Assembly: GCF_900269665.1 (NCBI RefSeq)
Contig: NZ_LT985361.1
Span: 2,313,379-2,377,378 of the forward strand
From: Nocardia suismassiliense
GTDB taxonomy: Bacteria > Actinomycetota > Actinomycetes > Mycobacteriales > Mycobacteriaceae
Reading direction: 5' to 3'
Length of the DNA: 64,000 bases
The notes beneath the pieces were generated by a model, which made no database searches, was not told where the DNA came from, and saw only the letters and a program-made list of their open reading frames with translations. Position 1 is the stretch's first letter; each line of letters begins with the position of its first letter. A program made the translations under genes and the position numbers. Shown piece after piece: positions 53,581-62,845 of the stretch.

Positions 53581-54972
53581 TCAGCCTGCGGGCTGCACGG
53601 CGATCCGGACCTGGAGGCGTACGCCACCTGCCGGGCTCTTGGCGAGTTTGGCTGTGCCGGAGTGCAATTCGGCTTGTTGCTGCACCAGCGCGAGACCCAG
53701 TCCCGAGCCCGGGGAGCCCGGTCCTTTGACGAACCGGTCGAAGGCCTTGGGGCACAAGGTGTCCGGGATGCCGGTTCCGTCGTCGTCGATGAGGATCTCC
53801 ACCGTGTCGTCGGGGGCGGGGCGGACGGTGATGGTGACGGTGTCGGCGTGACCGTGCTGGACGGCGTTGGCTACGGCGTTGGTGACGATCAACATGAGGC
53901 CGCCGGGGAGGCCAGTCACCGTGACGGGCTCGCATTCGATTAGTTCGATGCGGACGCCGGGGTGTCGGCGTTGCGCGTCTTGTGCTGCGCGGTCCAGGGT
54001 TTCGCACAGGTCGAAGGGTTCGAAGATGTCGGGCTCGGTGAGTTCGCCGACGGCGAGCCGTTCCAGATCGGTGAGGGTGTTCTCGATCTGTTGTTCGGCG
54101 AAGAGCACCTCGTTGAGGATGGTGCCGCGCTGGTCGGCGGGAATCTCCTTGGTGGCCAGCACTTGTAGGTCGGTGCGCAGGGCGGTGAGTGGCGTGCGTA
54201 GTTCGTGGGCGCAGACGGCGGCGAAATCGCGGGCGCTGGTGAGGGCGTGGTTGGTGGCGCGGTGCGCGGCCTCCAGCCGGGCGAGCATGCGCGTGATGGC
54301 GTCGGAGAGCTCCTCGGTCTCCTTGGCGCCGCGGCCGGACAGCGGCGGGAGCTCCTCGAGGGTGTCGATGCCGTGCGTCGCGGTGGCCAGCGTGCGCAGC
54401 GGTCGCGCGGCGTAACCGGCCAGCAACCAGCCGAGCAGGGCGGCGACGACGGCACCGGCGACCCCGATGCCGAGGCCGATGAGCTGACTGCGGTGGATGG
54501 CCGAGGCGACCACGTCGCGGTTCGGATCGAGCGACACCAGGACCCCGGGCAGGCCGTCGACCCGGGTCACCGCCGCGTCGCTGGGCACGCCGGGCACCGA
54601 GTATTCGGGGACATCGGCAACCGAAGGCGAGCGGGCGTCCACTGAGGGCTGCGTTTCCGAGTACGGCGACGCGACAGATGGTGGGGGCGAAGGGGTTTCC
54701 GCATAGGGCGGTGGGCCCGGCGGCGCATCCACCTGCGGCGGTGCCCCAGGTGCCTGCACCCCCGGGTACGGCGGCGGAAGTGGCTCCGCCGGAGCACCTT
54801 TGAACGGCGGCGCAACCCTTACCGCCATCGACGAAACGGTCTCGTCCAACTGCCGCTCGCCGGTCGCGTTGAGCAACGCGGCGAACGTGATGGTCAGGGT
54901 GAGCGCGACGAGCGCGGCGACGACCCCGGATACCAGCGCCACCCGGGTACGCAGCGACGGTGAACGTTTCAC
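53581..54972 (-). CDS. prrB: PrrB-like sensor histidine kinase
   Basis: This 463-residue kinase has helix 1 (about 10-33), an extracellular part with a Pro/Gly/Ser-rich region (55-120), helix 2 (163-188), HAMP, the phospho-His 256 in [13 protein letters not shown], the N box [13 protein letters not shown], and G boxes DDDGTGIP and [18 protein letters not shown]. The last segment and the DHp resemble mycobacterial PrrB. The GTG start at 54972 overlaps the response-regulator stop by four bases. Converges with lepA. The Pro-rich sensor insert is unusual. Confidence 0.8.
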   Translation of the reverse strand: MKRSPSLRTRVALVSGVVAALVALTLTITFAALLNATGERQLDETVSSMAVRVAPPFKGAPAEPLPPPYPGVQAPGAPPQVDAPPGPPPYAETPSPPPSVASPYSETQPSVDARSPSVADVPEYSVPGVPSDAAVTRVDGLPGVLVSLDPNRDVVASAIHRSQLIGLGIGVAGAVVAALLGWLLAGYAARPLRTLATATHGIDTLEELPPLSGRGAKETEELSDAITRMLARLEAAHRATNHALTSARDFAAVCAHELRTPLTALRTDLQVLATKEIPADQRGTILNEVLFAEQQIENTLTDLERLAVGELTEPDIFEPFDLCETLDRAAQDAQRRHPGVRIELIECEPVTVTGLPGGLMLIVTNAVANAVQHGHADTVTITVRPAPDDTVEILIDDDGTGIPDTLCPKAFDRFVKGPGSPGSGLGLALVQQQAELHSGTAKLAKSPAGGVRLQVRIAVQPAG

Positions 54973-55661
54973 GGCTGCTCCCGTAGGACGAAGCCGACTC
55001 CGCGCACGGTGTGCACCACCCGTGGCGCGCCCGGCGCCTCGAGCTTGCGCCGCAGATACGAGACGAAGACATCGACCACATTGGTGTCGGTGGCGAAGTC
55101 GTAACCCCATACGGCGGAAAGGATCTGCTCGCGACCGAGCACGATGCCCGGATGTTCGGCAAGCAAGGCGAGTACCTCGAACTCTCGTTTGGTCAGGTCG
55201 ACCGGGGTGCCCGCGGCCAGCACCCGGTGCCCGGCCAGGTCGATCTGCACCTGACCGATCCGCACCTGGGTGCCGGGACGTTCGGCGGGGGTCACCCGGC
55301 GGCGCAGCAAAGCTCGCAGCCGGGCGACCAGCTCGCCGAGGTCGAAGGGTTTGGTGAGGTAGTCGTCGGCGCCGCGTTCGAGGCAGGCGATGCGGTCGGT
55401 CACCGCGCTGCGCGCGCTGAGCACGCAGATCGGAATGTCGTTGCCCATCGCGCGCAACGCGGTGACCACGCCTTCACCGTCCAGGGTCGGCATGTTCACG
55501 TCCAGCACCATGGCGTCGGGTGCCGCGGTACGCACCATCGACAGCGCCTCGGCGCCGTCGCTCGCGGTCACCACCTCGAAATCGGAGAGTTCCAACCCGC
55601 GTCGTAGCGAGGCGAGCACGCGAACCTCGTCGTCCACGACCAAGATCCGGTGTCCGGTCAT
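54969..55661 (-). CDS. prrA: PrrA-like response regulator (OmpR family)
   Basis: This 230-residue regulator has the receiver domain (DD in VVDDE, phospho-Asp 54 in MVLDVNMP, Lys in YLTKPF) and a winged-helix DNA-binding domain ending [20 protein letters not shown] and [12 protein letters not shown]. The sequence strongly recalls mycobacterial PrrA. It is the first gene of the pair with the kinase. The secreted Pro-rich gene lies 19 bases upstream in the same direction and may be in one transcript. Confidence 0.85.
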   Translation of the reverse strand: MTGHRILVVDDEVRVLASLRRGLELSDFEVVTASDGAEALSMVRTAAPDAMVLDVNMPTLDGEGVVTALRAMGNDIPICVLSARSAVTDRIACLERGADDYLTKPFDLGELVARLRALLRRRVTPAERPGTQVRIGQVQIDLAGHRVLAAGTPVDLTKREFEVLALLAEHPGIVLGREQILSAVWGYDFATDTNVVDVFVSYLRRKLEAPGAPRVVHTVRGVGFVLREQP

Positions 55662-55680
55662 GGATCAACATTAGTCCCGG

Positions 55681-56076
55681 TCAGCGCACGCTCGCGACGA
55701 CGCACCCCGGCTCGCCCGGGGCGCCGGGCACGATCTCGGCCGGGGTGCCGGGCACGTCGTCGGCCGGGATCGCGGGCATGGGCGCGATCGGGACCGCGGG
55801 GACGGCGCCGGGCGGCAGTTCGCGTTCGATGGTGACCCACGGGCCGTCCGGTCCTTCGCCGCGGGTGATCACCACCGGCTCGCTCGGATCGATCGGGGTG
55901 CAGATGACGGGTTCGCCAGGTGCGACCGGATCGACCTGGACGAGGCCGGGAGCCGGGGGCGGGGGCGGCGGTCCCGGCTGCGCCGATGCGGCGCCCGCCA
56001 TGCCCGCGACCACGGCGGCGGTGAGCGTGGTCCCGCTGAGCACTGCCGCGATGCGGCGTCCGGTGAATGCGGTCAT
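55681..56076 (-). CDS. Secreted Pro/Gly-rich small protein
   Basis: This 131-residue protein has a signal peptide (RRIAAVLSGTTLTAAVVAGM then AGAASAQ with a likely AxA cut near residue 32) and a mature part rich in Pro and Gly (QPGPPPPPPAPG) with two Cys, one near residue 60 and one near the end, that may pair. No family recognised. AAGGAGTCACCCTC before the ATG at 56076 supports the start. Nineteen bases upstream of prrA, so probably co-transcribed with the two-component system. Confidence 0.75.
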   Translation of the reverse strand: MTAFTGRRIAAVLSGTTLTAAVVAGMAGAASAQPGPPPPPPAPGLVQVDPVAPGEPVICTPIDPSEPVVITRGEGPDGPWVTIERELPPGAVPAVPIAPMPAIPADDVPGTPAEIVPGAPGEPGCVVASVR

Positions 56077-56458
56077 GAGGGTGACTCCTTCGGATCGATG
56101 CTGCCGGCCCGGCTGGTCCGACGAAATCGACGGTAGGGAAAGGATCTTCACCACTTGTTGAGCATTCGTTAGAGAACTCTTAGGTTCCCGTCGTCGCGTG
56201 CGTGGCTCGGTACGGGTGCGGCAGAATTCGACCTGGTCAAAAGCCGAATCGGCGACCTCGAACGGTTTGTTAACCCACCAGAAATGGGGCTTCCGTTCTG
56301 GTTTTCGGGATGGCAGGGTTGTGTTGCTCGCCACCAGTGGAGTCTCTACAGTCCTGGAGAATGTGACAGTCGGGTTTTCCCGAAATAGTGTTAGGTGATC
56401 TTCACTCGGCCTGGCCGGCATGTGAGGATGGCTGCTGGAAACCCGAGATGGAGCTTCT
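56077..56458. promoter_or_regulatory. Divergent regulatory gap between the secreted protein/PrrAB and IniB-like genes
   Basis: The 382 bases hold no gene. Seen: TTAGAG-AA-CTCTTA-like 14-bp near-palindrome (56169-56182) about 95 bases before the secreted-protein ATG, and TCGGG-TTTT-CCCGA (56370-56383), a perfect 5-bp hairpin 75 bases before the IniB-like ATG. Either may be an operator; no -10/-35 pair is certain. Confidence 0.4.
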
Positions 56459-58582
56459 ATGACGCGTGACCTGCCCTTCGATGACGACGCCACCGAGGCA
56501 GCCGAGCGCGCGGGTGACACCGCATACCGAGTGGCCACGGGTGTCGCGCGGGTAGCACGGGCGGGCGCGTATGTCACCGGCGGCGCACTGGTGGCCGCGA
56601 ACGGTGGCGGTGTCCCGGCGCACCCCAGTTCCTCGCACGCGGACAGCAGGAACGCGGGCTGGGCGCACAACAGCGACCCCGACGCCGACCTGCCTTCCCC
56701 GACGATCACCTTTCCGGACCCGGTCGTCGAACCGGCTCCGCTGAACTCGCCTTACGCGGCCAACTCGCCCGTCGCCCACGGCAATTCCGGCTTCGGCCTG
56801 CCCGGCACCCACCCCGGCGGCGCGAACCTGCCGACGTTCGGCGACGAGTACAACGGCACCGACGCGGGATTCCAGCTGCCCGGCACCGAGTCCACCCAGC
56901 AGGGCATGGGCCTGCCGAGCCTGCCCGGCGGCGCGTCGAACCAGCACGGCATGGAACTCCCGGGTACGCCCGGTGCCGCGGACCAGCACGGCGTCGGCCT
57001 GCCGGGAACGTCCGCCGGTAACGGCCTCGGCCTGCCCGGTACGCCCGGCGGCATCGGCCTGCCCGGTGCGGACGCGGGCCCGGCCCATCGCCCCGGCGCT
57101 GAAGTCGAGGCGCCCGGTGGCAATGGCTTCGGTCTGCCCGGCCACGGACTCGGTCAGGCCGGGCACGGTTTCGGCCTGCCGGGTGCGAACGGTTTCGTCG
57201 CGCCGGGTTCCGGCGTCTTCGACCTGCCCGGATCGCAGGCGACCCCGGCAGCGAACGGTCCCTTCGACGGCGTCGGCGACGCGGGCGGCGATCCCCTCGG
57301 GATCTTCGTCGGCACGCAGTGGTCGGTGGATTTCGCCATCGGCCCGCAGGGCGTCTATTTCAACTCCGAGATGAAGGTCGACCTGGGCGCCGGTCACGTG
57401 GGTGACCAGCTCGACCAGTTCACCGACTGGCTCGGCAGCGGCCTGCACGTACCCGACGGCAACGACCGCGCGGTCACCGACCCGACCGTGGTCGGACATG
57501 GCAACCCCGGTGTTGTCGGCGGTCTCACCACGCCGGGCTCGTCGTCGACCCAGTCCACACACTCCACGCATTCGGCGGCCCCCACCCCCGCGACGCAACC
57601 GGTAGTGCAGGCGCTTCCGGCGCCCGCACCGATGGCCACGGTCGCGCCGGTGGCCACCGCCGCCGCGGCGCCCGCCGTGGTCGCACCCGTGGTGAGTGCC
57701 GCGCCGCAGCCGGTGGCGGCCACTCCGTTGCAGACCACCATCCAGCCGGACGCCGCGACCACGCCGATCGCGAATGTGTTTGCGGCACCGGAGGGTCCGT
57801 CGGTGCTCACCGTGCCCGCCGCCGCCACGCCCGCACTGTTCGATCAGGCTCGGCCGACACCCGTGGTGAAGCCGAACCCGATCCCCGATACCAAGCCCTC
57901 GGACGTGTCGGTCACCACGCCGAACATGCCGACCACCATCACCAAGACCGTCCCGGTCCCGACGGTGCCGTCGGATATCACCACGCCGAGCATCCCGAAG
58001 ACGCCGGACCTCACCACGAAGGTGCCCGGCGCAGGCCACCCGTCGACTGGGCACGGCGGCATCTCCACCGGGCCGGACGTGCCGACGACCAAGACGCCGC
58101 CGGCCACCGGCACGCAGCCGACGCAGTCGCCGACCACCCCGGACGACGACGTGACCACCCCCAGCACGGGCACGGGCCCTGGCGGCGCGACCGGCGGGGT
58201 CACCACCCAGCCGACCGTGCCCACCCGCGAGGTGCCGACGGTCACCCAGCCGGACCCGACCGTGCCGACCCGCGACGTACCGACGGCGGTCCCGACGCAC
58301 AATGCACCCGTGCCGACCCACGACCTGCCGCCTACCTTCACCGCGCCGACCCAGGCGCCGGTACCGACCTACAAGCCGCCGATCGTCGATCCCAAGCCGC
58401 ATGCCATCGCGGACAACACTCATATGGTCGGCGCGAACACGGCGCCGATCCAGGACTACCCCACCTACACCGACCACTCGATCCTCGCGAGCGGTGGCCT
58501 GTCCGGCGGTCTGCTGCCGGAATCTACGATGGCCGAGACCCACCACATGGGCCCGGGCGGCTTGGACTCAGCGTTGATCTAG
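56459..58582 (+). CDS. IniB-like Gly/Pro/Thr-rich surface or secreted protein
   Basis: This 707-residue protein has a short N-terminal part without a normal signal peptide, then repeated LPG-containing units (GFGLPGTHPG, GMELPGTPGA, GLGLPGTPGG, GFGLPGHGLG; about residues 110-250, nine or so copies), a compact stretch near 275-335 (GIFVGTQWSVDFAIGPQGVY), and a Pro/Thr/Val-rich region (360-640). It is upstream of a dynamin-like gene, as iniB is of iniA in mycobacteria, so I call it IniB-like by layout and composition. Function unknown; in mycobacteria the ini genes respond to cell-wall inhibitors. Confidence 0.6.
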   Translation: MTRDLPFDDDATEAAERAGDTAYRVATGVARVARAGAYVTGGALVAANGGGVPAHPSSSHADSRNAGWAHNSDPDADLPSPTITFPDPVVEPAPLNSPYAANSPVAHGNSGFGLPGTHPGGANLPTFGDEYNGTDAGFQLPGTESTQQGMGLPSLPGGASNQHGMELPGTPGAADQHGVGLPGTSAGNGLGLPGTPGGIGLPGADAGPAHRPGAEVEAPGGNGFGLPGHGLGQAGHGFGLPGANGFVAPGSGVFDLPGSQATPAANGPFDGVGDAGGDPLGIFVGTQWSVDFAIGPQGVYFNSEMKVDLGAGHVGDQLDQFTDWLGSGLHVPDGNDRAVTDPTVVGHGNPGVVGGLTTPGSSSTQSTHSTHSAAPTPATQPVVQALPAPAPMATVAPVATAAAAPAVVAPVVSAAPQPVAATPLQTTIQPDAATTPIANVFAAPEGPSVLTVPAAATPALFDQARPTPVVKPNPIPDTKPSDVSVTTPNMPTTITKTVPVPTVPSDITTPSIPKTPDLTTKVPGAGHPSTGHGGISTGPDVPTTKTPPATGTQPTQSPTTPDDDVTTPSTGTGPGGATGGVTTQPTVPTREVPTVTQPDPTVPTRDVPTAVPTHNAPVPTHDLPPTFTAPTQAPVPTYKPPIVDPKPHAIADNTHMVGANTAPIQDYPTYTDHSILASGGLSGGLLPESTMAETHHMGPGGLDSALI

Positions 58583-58620
58583 CGCGGGACCTTGGTGAGC
58601 AAGGGGTGAAGGGGGCGTCC

Positions 58621-58647
58621 ATGTCGATCGAGAGCACAACTATGTAA
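58621..58647 (+). other. Eight-codon leader frame overlapping the ribosome site of the dynamin-like gene
   Basis: ATG TCG ATC GAG AGC ACA ACT ATG TAA encodes MSIESTTM and its stop overlaps the start of AAGGAGG, the ribosome site for TTG 58657. A GGGG-rich stretch with a possible ribosome site precedes it, and a 5-bp hairpin CCTTG-GTGAG-CAAGG (58590-58604) lies upstream. It may be a translated leader that couples or controls the next gene; coincidence is possible. Confidence 0.35.
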
Positions 58648-58656
58648 GGAGGCAGG

Positions 58657-60456
58657 TTGTCTGCCGCAGCCGGGCTGAAGGCCGCGACGGTGAAACATCC
58701 GGACGCGATGGCGCCGCTGATCCGGATTCTGGACGAACTGCGGGAGATGACCAGATTCGCGGGCCGCGACGACCTGGGCAGCCGGTTGAGCATGGTCCGG
58801 GCGCGAGTGAGCGACCCCCGGGTCCGCCTCGTCGTCGTCGGCGAGCCGAAGAACGGCATGAGCACGCTGGTCAACAGCCTGGTCGGCGCGTCGGTCAGCG
58901 CGACCAACAGCGACCTGAGCGTGCCCGTCATCGTCGAGTACGGGCCGGAACCGACTGCGACACTGGTGCGTTCGGTCGACGGCCGCACCGAACGGCAGTC
59001 GGTCGACCCGCTCGACCCCGGCCCCGCCATCTCCGGCTTCGGCGTGATCCGGGCCGAATTCACCCAGCCGAGTCCGCTGCTGGCCGACGGCGTTGTGGTG
59101 ATGGACGCACCCGGCGCGCGCGGCGCCGACAACACCACCTGGTCGATGATCGCCGCCGCCGATGCCGTGCTCTACGTCGGCGACGCCGCCACCGAACTCA
59201 CCGTGGACCAGATCGCCTACCTGCAACGCATCCAGCAGATCTGCCCGACCGTCATCTGCGTGCTCAACAAGATCGACCAGTTCTCCCACTGGTCGCACAC
59301 CCAGCAGCGCAACCGGGAACTGCTCGACGCGGCCGGGCTCGGCTTCGCGGTGGCGCCCGTCTCCGCGGAACTGCACCGGCAGGCCGGGCTGTCCGGCAAC
59401 TATCAGCGCGACATCGAATCCGGTGTGCCGCAACTGATCGACCATTTGCGCGACTATGTGGTCGCCCGCGCGGACAGTGTCGCGCTGGATGCCGCGGTGC
59501 AGGATATCCGGCTGGTCAGTGATCATCTCGCGTTGACGTTGCGCAATGAGGTCGAGTCGCTGCGGGATCCGCGCCGGCGGGATGAGATCACCGACCAGCT
59601 GGTGCGGGCCAGGGACAACGCGGAACAACTGCGCCAGCGCACGGCGAACTGGCAGGTCACCCTGGTCGACGGCAGCACCGAGCTGATGGCCGACATCGAG
59701 CACGACCTGCGCCACCGGCTGCGCAACCTCGTGCGCGACGCCGAGGCCGAGATCATCAAGACCGATCCGGCTCGCCGCTGGAAGGAATTCGGCACCGACC
59801 TCGACGCCAGGATCTGCGAGGCGGTCGAAGAGAATTTCGTGATGGCGCACTACCGCTCGGTCGAGCTCTCCGAGCAGGTCGCCTCGAAGTTCTTGGCGGA
59901 CAACCGCGCCGCGCCGCTGCCGGATCTGCGCCTGGACAACCCCGGCGAGGTACTCGAACCCGTGCAGCCGCTGGAGCCGCTGGAGAGCGCGAAAGCCGGT
60001 GTGACGCAGCAGTTCCTGTCCGGCCTGCGGGGTTCCTACGGTGGTGTCCTCATGGTCGGCCTCGCCACCAGCTTGCTCGGCATGTCGCTGGTCAACTGGT
60101 ACTCGGCCGGGGCGGGCGTGCTGCTCGGTATCAACGCGCTCTGGGACGATCGCAAGAATCGTAAGGCCCGCCGCCGGGCCGAGGCGAAGGTCGCGGTGGC
60201 TCGGCTGATGGACGACGTCATCTTCCAGGTCAGCAAGGAATCGCGAAATCGACTGCGCGCCATGCAACGTGTGCTGCGCGATCACTTCACCGATATCGCC
60301 ACCGACGTCGCCAAGCAGGCGGACGAGGCGCTGCGGCTGGCCGAAGCTGCCCACCACAAGTACGGCGACCACAGCGGCGAGCGCATCGCCGAGATCGACG
60401 TTCGACTCGGCAAACTGCGCGGCCTGCGCGAACAGGCCGACAGTCTGACCGTCTGA
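58657..60456 (+). CDS. Dynamin-like (IniA/IniC-type) protein with altered P-loop
   Basis: This 599-residue protein has a dynamin-like GTPase domain: P-loop GEPKNGMST (62-70), in which the P-loop lysine is Met 68, switch DAPG (150-153) and NKID (204-207). Long helical regions follow, with a hydrophobic segment near residues 460-490 that would insert into membrane. AAGGAGG directly before TTG 58657 fixes the start. It follows the IniB-like gene by 74 bases. Bacterial dynamins remodel membranes; without the Lys, GTP hydrolysis may be lost or weak. Confidence 0.8.
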   Translation: MSAAAGLKAATVKHPDAMAPLIRILDELREMTRFAGRDDLGSRLSMVRARVSDPRVRLVVVGEPKNGMSTLVNSLVGASVSATNSDLSVPVIVEYGPEPTATLVRSVDGRTERQSVDPLDPGPAISGFGVIRAEFTQPSPLLADGVVVMDAPGARGADNTTWSMIAAADAVLYVGDAATELTVDQIAYLQRIQQICPTVICVLNKIDQFSHWSHTQQRNRELLDAAGLGFAVAPVSAELHRQAGLSGNYQRDIESGVPQLIDHLRDYVVARADSVALDAAVQDIRLVSDHLALTLRNEVESLRDPRRRDEITDQLVRARDNAEQLRQRTANWQVTLVDGSTELMADIEHDLRHRLRNLVRDAEAEIIKTDPARRWKEFGTDLDARICEAVEENFVMAHYRSVELSEQVASKFLADNRAAPLPDLRLDNPGEVLEPVQPLEPLESAKAGVTQQFLSGLRGSYGGVLMVGLATSLLGMSLVNWYSAGAGVLLGINALWDDRKNRKARRRAEAKVAVARLMDDVIFQVSKESRNRLRAMQRVLRDHFTDIATDVAKQADEALRLAEAAHHKYGDHSGERIAEIDVRLGKLRGLREQADSLTV

Positions 60457-60463
60457 CGAAAAT

Positions 60464-60478
60464 CCCTGTCACCCAGGG
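60464..60478. terminator. Small terminator between dynamin-like and GH15 genes
   Basis: CCCTG and CAGGG pair around a 5-base loop that contains the stop of the minus-strand GH15 gene; on the minus strand ATTTTC follows the stem, giving an intrinsic-like terminator for GH15. The stem is short. Confidence 0.5.
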
Positions 60479-62457
60479 TTGTTCGCGGGGGAGTGGGCGG
60501 GTTGGAAACCGCCTGCCGTTCGGTTGTCCTCGGCTCTGATCACGTGGGTGACGGCGTTGATCAGGGCCAGGTGGGTGAAGGCCTGGGGGAAGTTGCCGAG
60601 GTGGCGGCCGGTGCGCGGGTCGATCTCCTCGGCGTAGAGGCGCAGCGGGCTGGCGAAGCCGAGGAGTCGTTCGCACAGATGCCTGGCGCGTTGCACCTCG
60701 CCAATCTCCACCAAGGCGGAGACCAGCCAGAACGAGCAGATGGTGAAAGCTCCTTCGGCGCCGGACAATCCGTCATCGGTGGTCTCGGTGCGGTAGCGCA
60801 GCACCAGGCCGTTCTCGGTGAGCCGGTCGGCGATGGACAGCACGGTGGCGCGGATGCGATGGTCCTCCGGCGGCAGGAAGCGGGTCAGTACCGCCAGCAG
60901 CAGGGAGGCGTCCAGGGTGTCGCCGCCGTAGGTCTGGGTGAAGACGCCGTTGGCGTTCACGCCGTGCTCGAGGATGTCGGCCTTGATCTCGTCGGCGATG
61001 GTGTACCACTCGGTGGCGTGTTCGTATTGGCCGTGCAGCTCAGCGAGTTTCGCGCCGCGGTCCAGCGCGACCCAGCACATCACCTTGGACGAGGTGAAAT
61101 GCTGTGGCTCGCCACGCACCTCCCAGATGCCGCGGTCGGGTTCGCGCCAGTGTGCGATGGCGGCGCGGACCTGGCGTTCCAGCAACGGCCACAACGTTTC
61201 CGGCACCTGCTGGCGTGATTTCACGTGCAGGTACACGGCATCGAGCATGGTGCCCCAGATGTCGTGCTGGTCCTGGTTGTACGCCGCGTTGCCGATGCGC
61301 ACCGGCCGCGAGCGGTCGTAGCCGCTGAGGTGGTCGAGGGTCTCCTCGGTGATCGGGCGTCCCCCGCCGATGCCGTAAAGCACTTGCAGCGGAACGGCAT
61401 CCCCGTTGTCGCCGGTGGTGGCGTCGCGTAGGAAAGCGAAGAAGTCGTCGGCCTCACGGTCGAGCCCGAGGGTGTAGAGACCCCACAGCGCGAAGCTGGA
61501 ATCACGCACCCAGGTGTAGCGGTAGTCCCAATTGCGTTCCCCGCCAGGGGTTTCCGGAAGGGAGGTGGTGGCGGCGGCCAGCAGCGCGCCGGTCGGTGCG
61601 TAGGTGAGCCCCTTGAGTGTCAGTGCACTGCGCTGTAAGTAGTTGCGCCACGGGTGATCCGGGAAGTTGCCGAGCGTGATCCACTGCCGCCAACTCTCGG
61701 TGGTCTGCCACATCTTCTGCGCCGCGTCTTCATAGGTCTTGGGCGCGGGCAGTTCCGACCAAGTCAACGCGACGAACTTCTCATCGCCCTCCGCCATTCT
61801 GGTCCGCGCGCGGGCCTCCCGGCCCTCGAGACCGAGCCGCAGATCGGTGGTCAGCACCAGGCTCGGCCCCGCACTCGGGTCGTCGGTGCGGATGGCGGTC
61901 GCCTCCTCGTACACCTTGCCGGTGTACTCCCAGCGACCCGCCGCACGGTGGTAGTCGAACGACGGTTCACAGCTCATTTCGAGCTCGACCGTGCCGTTGA
62001 CGCACTTCACCGTGCGCAGCAGCATGTGCTCGGCATCCCAGTCCATCGGGGTGCGGCGGTGCGTCTTGGAGCGCTGGTCGTTGTTGTGCCACGGGCCGAG
62101 CACCAGCGCGTCACGCACGATCAACCAGCCGGTCTCGGTCTGCCAGGTGGTCTCCAGGATCATGCCGCCGGGCAGGTAGCGACGCGCGGCCGGCACGTTG
62201 ACGCCGTACGGACCGATCCGGAAGTGGCCCGCGCTACGGTCCAGCATCGCGCCGAAGACGCTCGGGGAGTCCGGGCGCGGTACGCACATCCATTCGACCG
62301 CTCCGTTGCTGGCAATCAGACAGCTGGTCTCGCAGTCGGACAGGAACGCGTAGTCGTCGATCGGTGGGTAGGCGCCATGCCGCTTGGACGCGGACAGGTA
62401 GCTGAGCACCGGCAGGTCGTACGGTTCGTCGACGGTGAGATCATCGGAGGACGGCAT
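60469..62457 (-). CDS. GH15 glycoside hydrolase, trehalase-type
   Basis: This 662-residue enzyme has an N-terminal beta-sandwich and a C-terminal (alpha/alpha)6 barrel of GH15, with RNWDYRYTWVRDS at 308-320, REPDRGIWEVRG holding the acid Glu, and GLSGAEGAFTICSFWLV with the base Glu. The close mycobacterial relative (Rv2402) is a trehalase that splits trehalose to glucose, and the locus next to lepA is the same. Glucoamylase activity cannot be excluded by motif. Its stop lies inside the terminator hairpin. Confidence 0.85.
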   Translation of the reverse strand: MPSSDDLTVDEPYDLPVLSYLSASKRHGAYPPIDDYAFLSDCETSCLIASNGAVEWMCVPRPDSPSVFGAMLDRSAGHFRIGPYGVNVPAARRYLPGGMILETTWQTETGWLIVRDALVLGPWHNNDQRSKTHRRTPMDWDAEHMLLRTVKCVNGTVELEMSCEPSFDYHRAAGRWEYTGKVYEEATAIRTDDPSAGPSLVLTTDLRLGLEGREARARTRMAEGDEKFVALTWSELPAPKTYEDAAQKMWQTTESWRQWITLGNFPDHPWRNYLQRSALTLKGLTYAPTGALLAAATTSLPETPGGERNWDYRYTWVRDSSFALWGLYTLGLDREADDFFAFLRDATTGDNGDAVPLQVLYGIGGGRPITEETLDHLSGYDRSRPVRIGNAAYNQDQHDIWGTMLDAVYLHVKSRQQVPETLWPLLERQVRAAIAHWREPDRGIWEVRGEPQHFTSSKVMCWVALDRGAKLAELHGQYEHATEWYTIADEIKADILEHGVNANGVFTQTYGGDTLDASLLLAVLTRFLPPEDHRIRATVLSIADRLTENGLVLRYRTETTDDGLSGAEGAFTICSFWLVSALVEIGEVQRARHLCERLLGFASPLRLYAEEIDPRTGRHLGNFPQAFTHLALINAVTHVIRAEDNRTAGGFQPAHSPANNPG

Positions 62458-62581
62458 ACCTCATCTTCGGGCCGGCCGAGCCGCACGTCCACTGTCTTCG
62501 CCGCCGTGCCGTCTCAGCGGGCCTCCGTGACCGAATATTGACCTTGCCGAGCTCTCAGGTGGACCCACTAGGCTGGACGGC

Positions 62582-62845
62582 GTGCAACAGATCGCAGGAT
62601 GGTGGGACAGCTTCGAGCTGTGGGTCGCGGGACTCCCGTTCATCCCGCAGTTCCTCGTCGTGCTCGTCGGCATGGTCCCGGTCAGCTTCGCCATCGCCTA
62701 CCTGCTCGACCGCACGCTGCGCGCCCTGCTGCGCATCCTGGACCGTAAGCACGGCATCGAGCAGGCGTTGCCCGCCGTACCCGACACCGTGCCCGCCGAC
62801 CTCGCCGTCGACGCCCGCCCGACCGTGCAGAGCGGTGCTCACTGA
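62582..62845 (+). CDS. Small single-helix membrane protein
   Basis: This 87-residue protein has one strong membrane segment (IPQFLVVLVGMVPVSFAIAYLL, about 21-42, which I quote only in part here as the helix core VVLVGMVPVSFAIAYLL), then an amphipathic basic helix and a Pro/Ala-rich tail. No family recognised. GTG 62582 is used. Its stop overlaps the start of the next tiny gene (TGATG). Divergent from the GH15 gene, 124 bases away. Confidence 0.65.
   Translation: MQQIAGWWDSFELWVAGLPFIPQFLVVLVGMVPVSFAIAYLLDRTLRALLRILDRKHGIEQALPAVPDTVPADLAVDARPTVQSGAH

Noticed and set aside
51561..53627. Long open frame (688 codons) antisense to lepA
   Set aside because: lepA is certain on the other strand, the antisense product is Arg/His/Val-rich without a domain, and long antisense frames are expected in GC-rich coding DNA.
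56402..58546. Long open frame antisense to the IniB-like gene
   Set aside because: It is an Arg/Gly-rich mirror of the repeats; the forward frame has a sensible start, repeats with codon bias and an operon partner.
58579..60372. Long open frame antisense to the dynamin-like gene
   Set aside because: The forward strand has GTPase motifs and a strong ribosome site; the reverse product has no recognisable motif.
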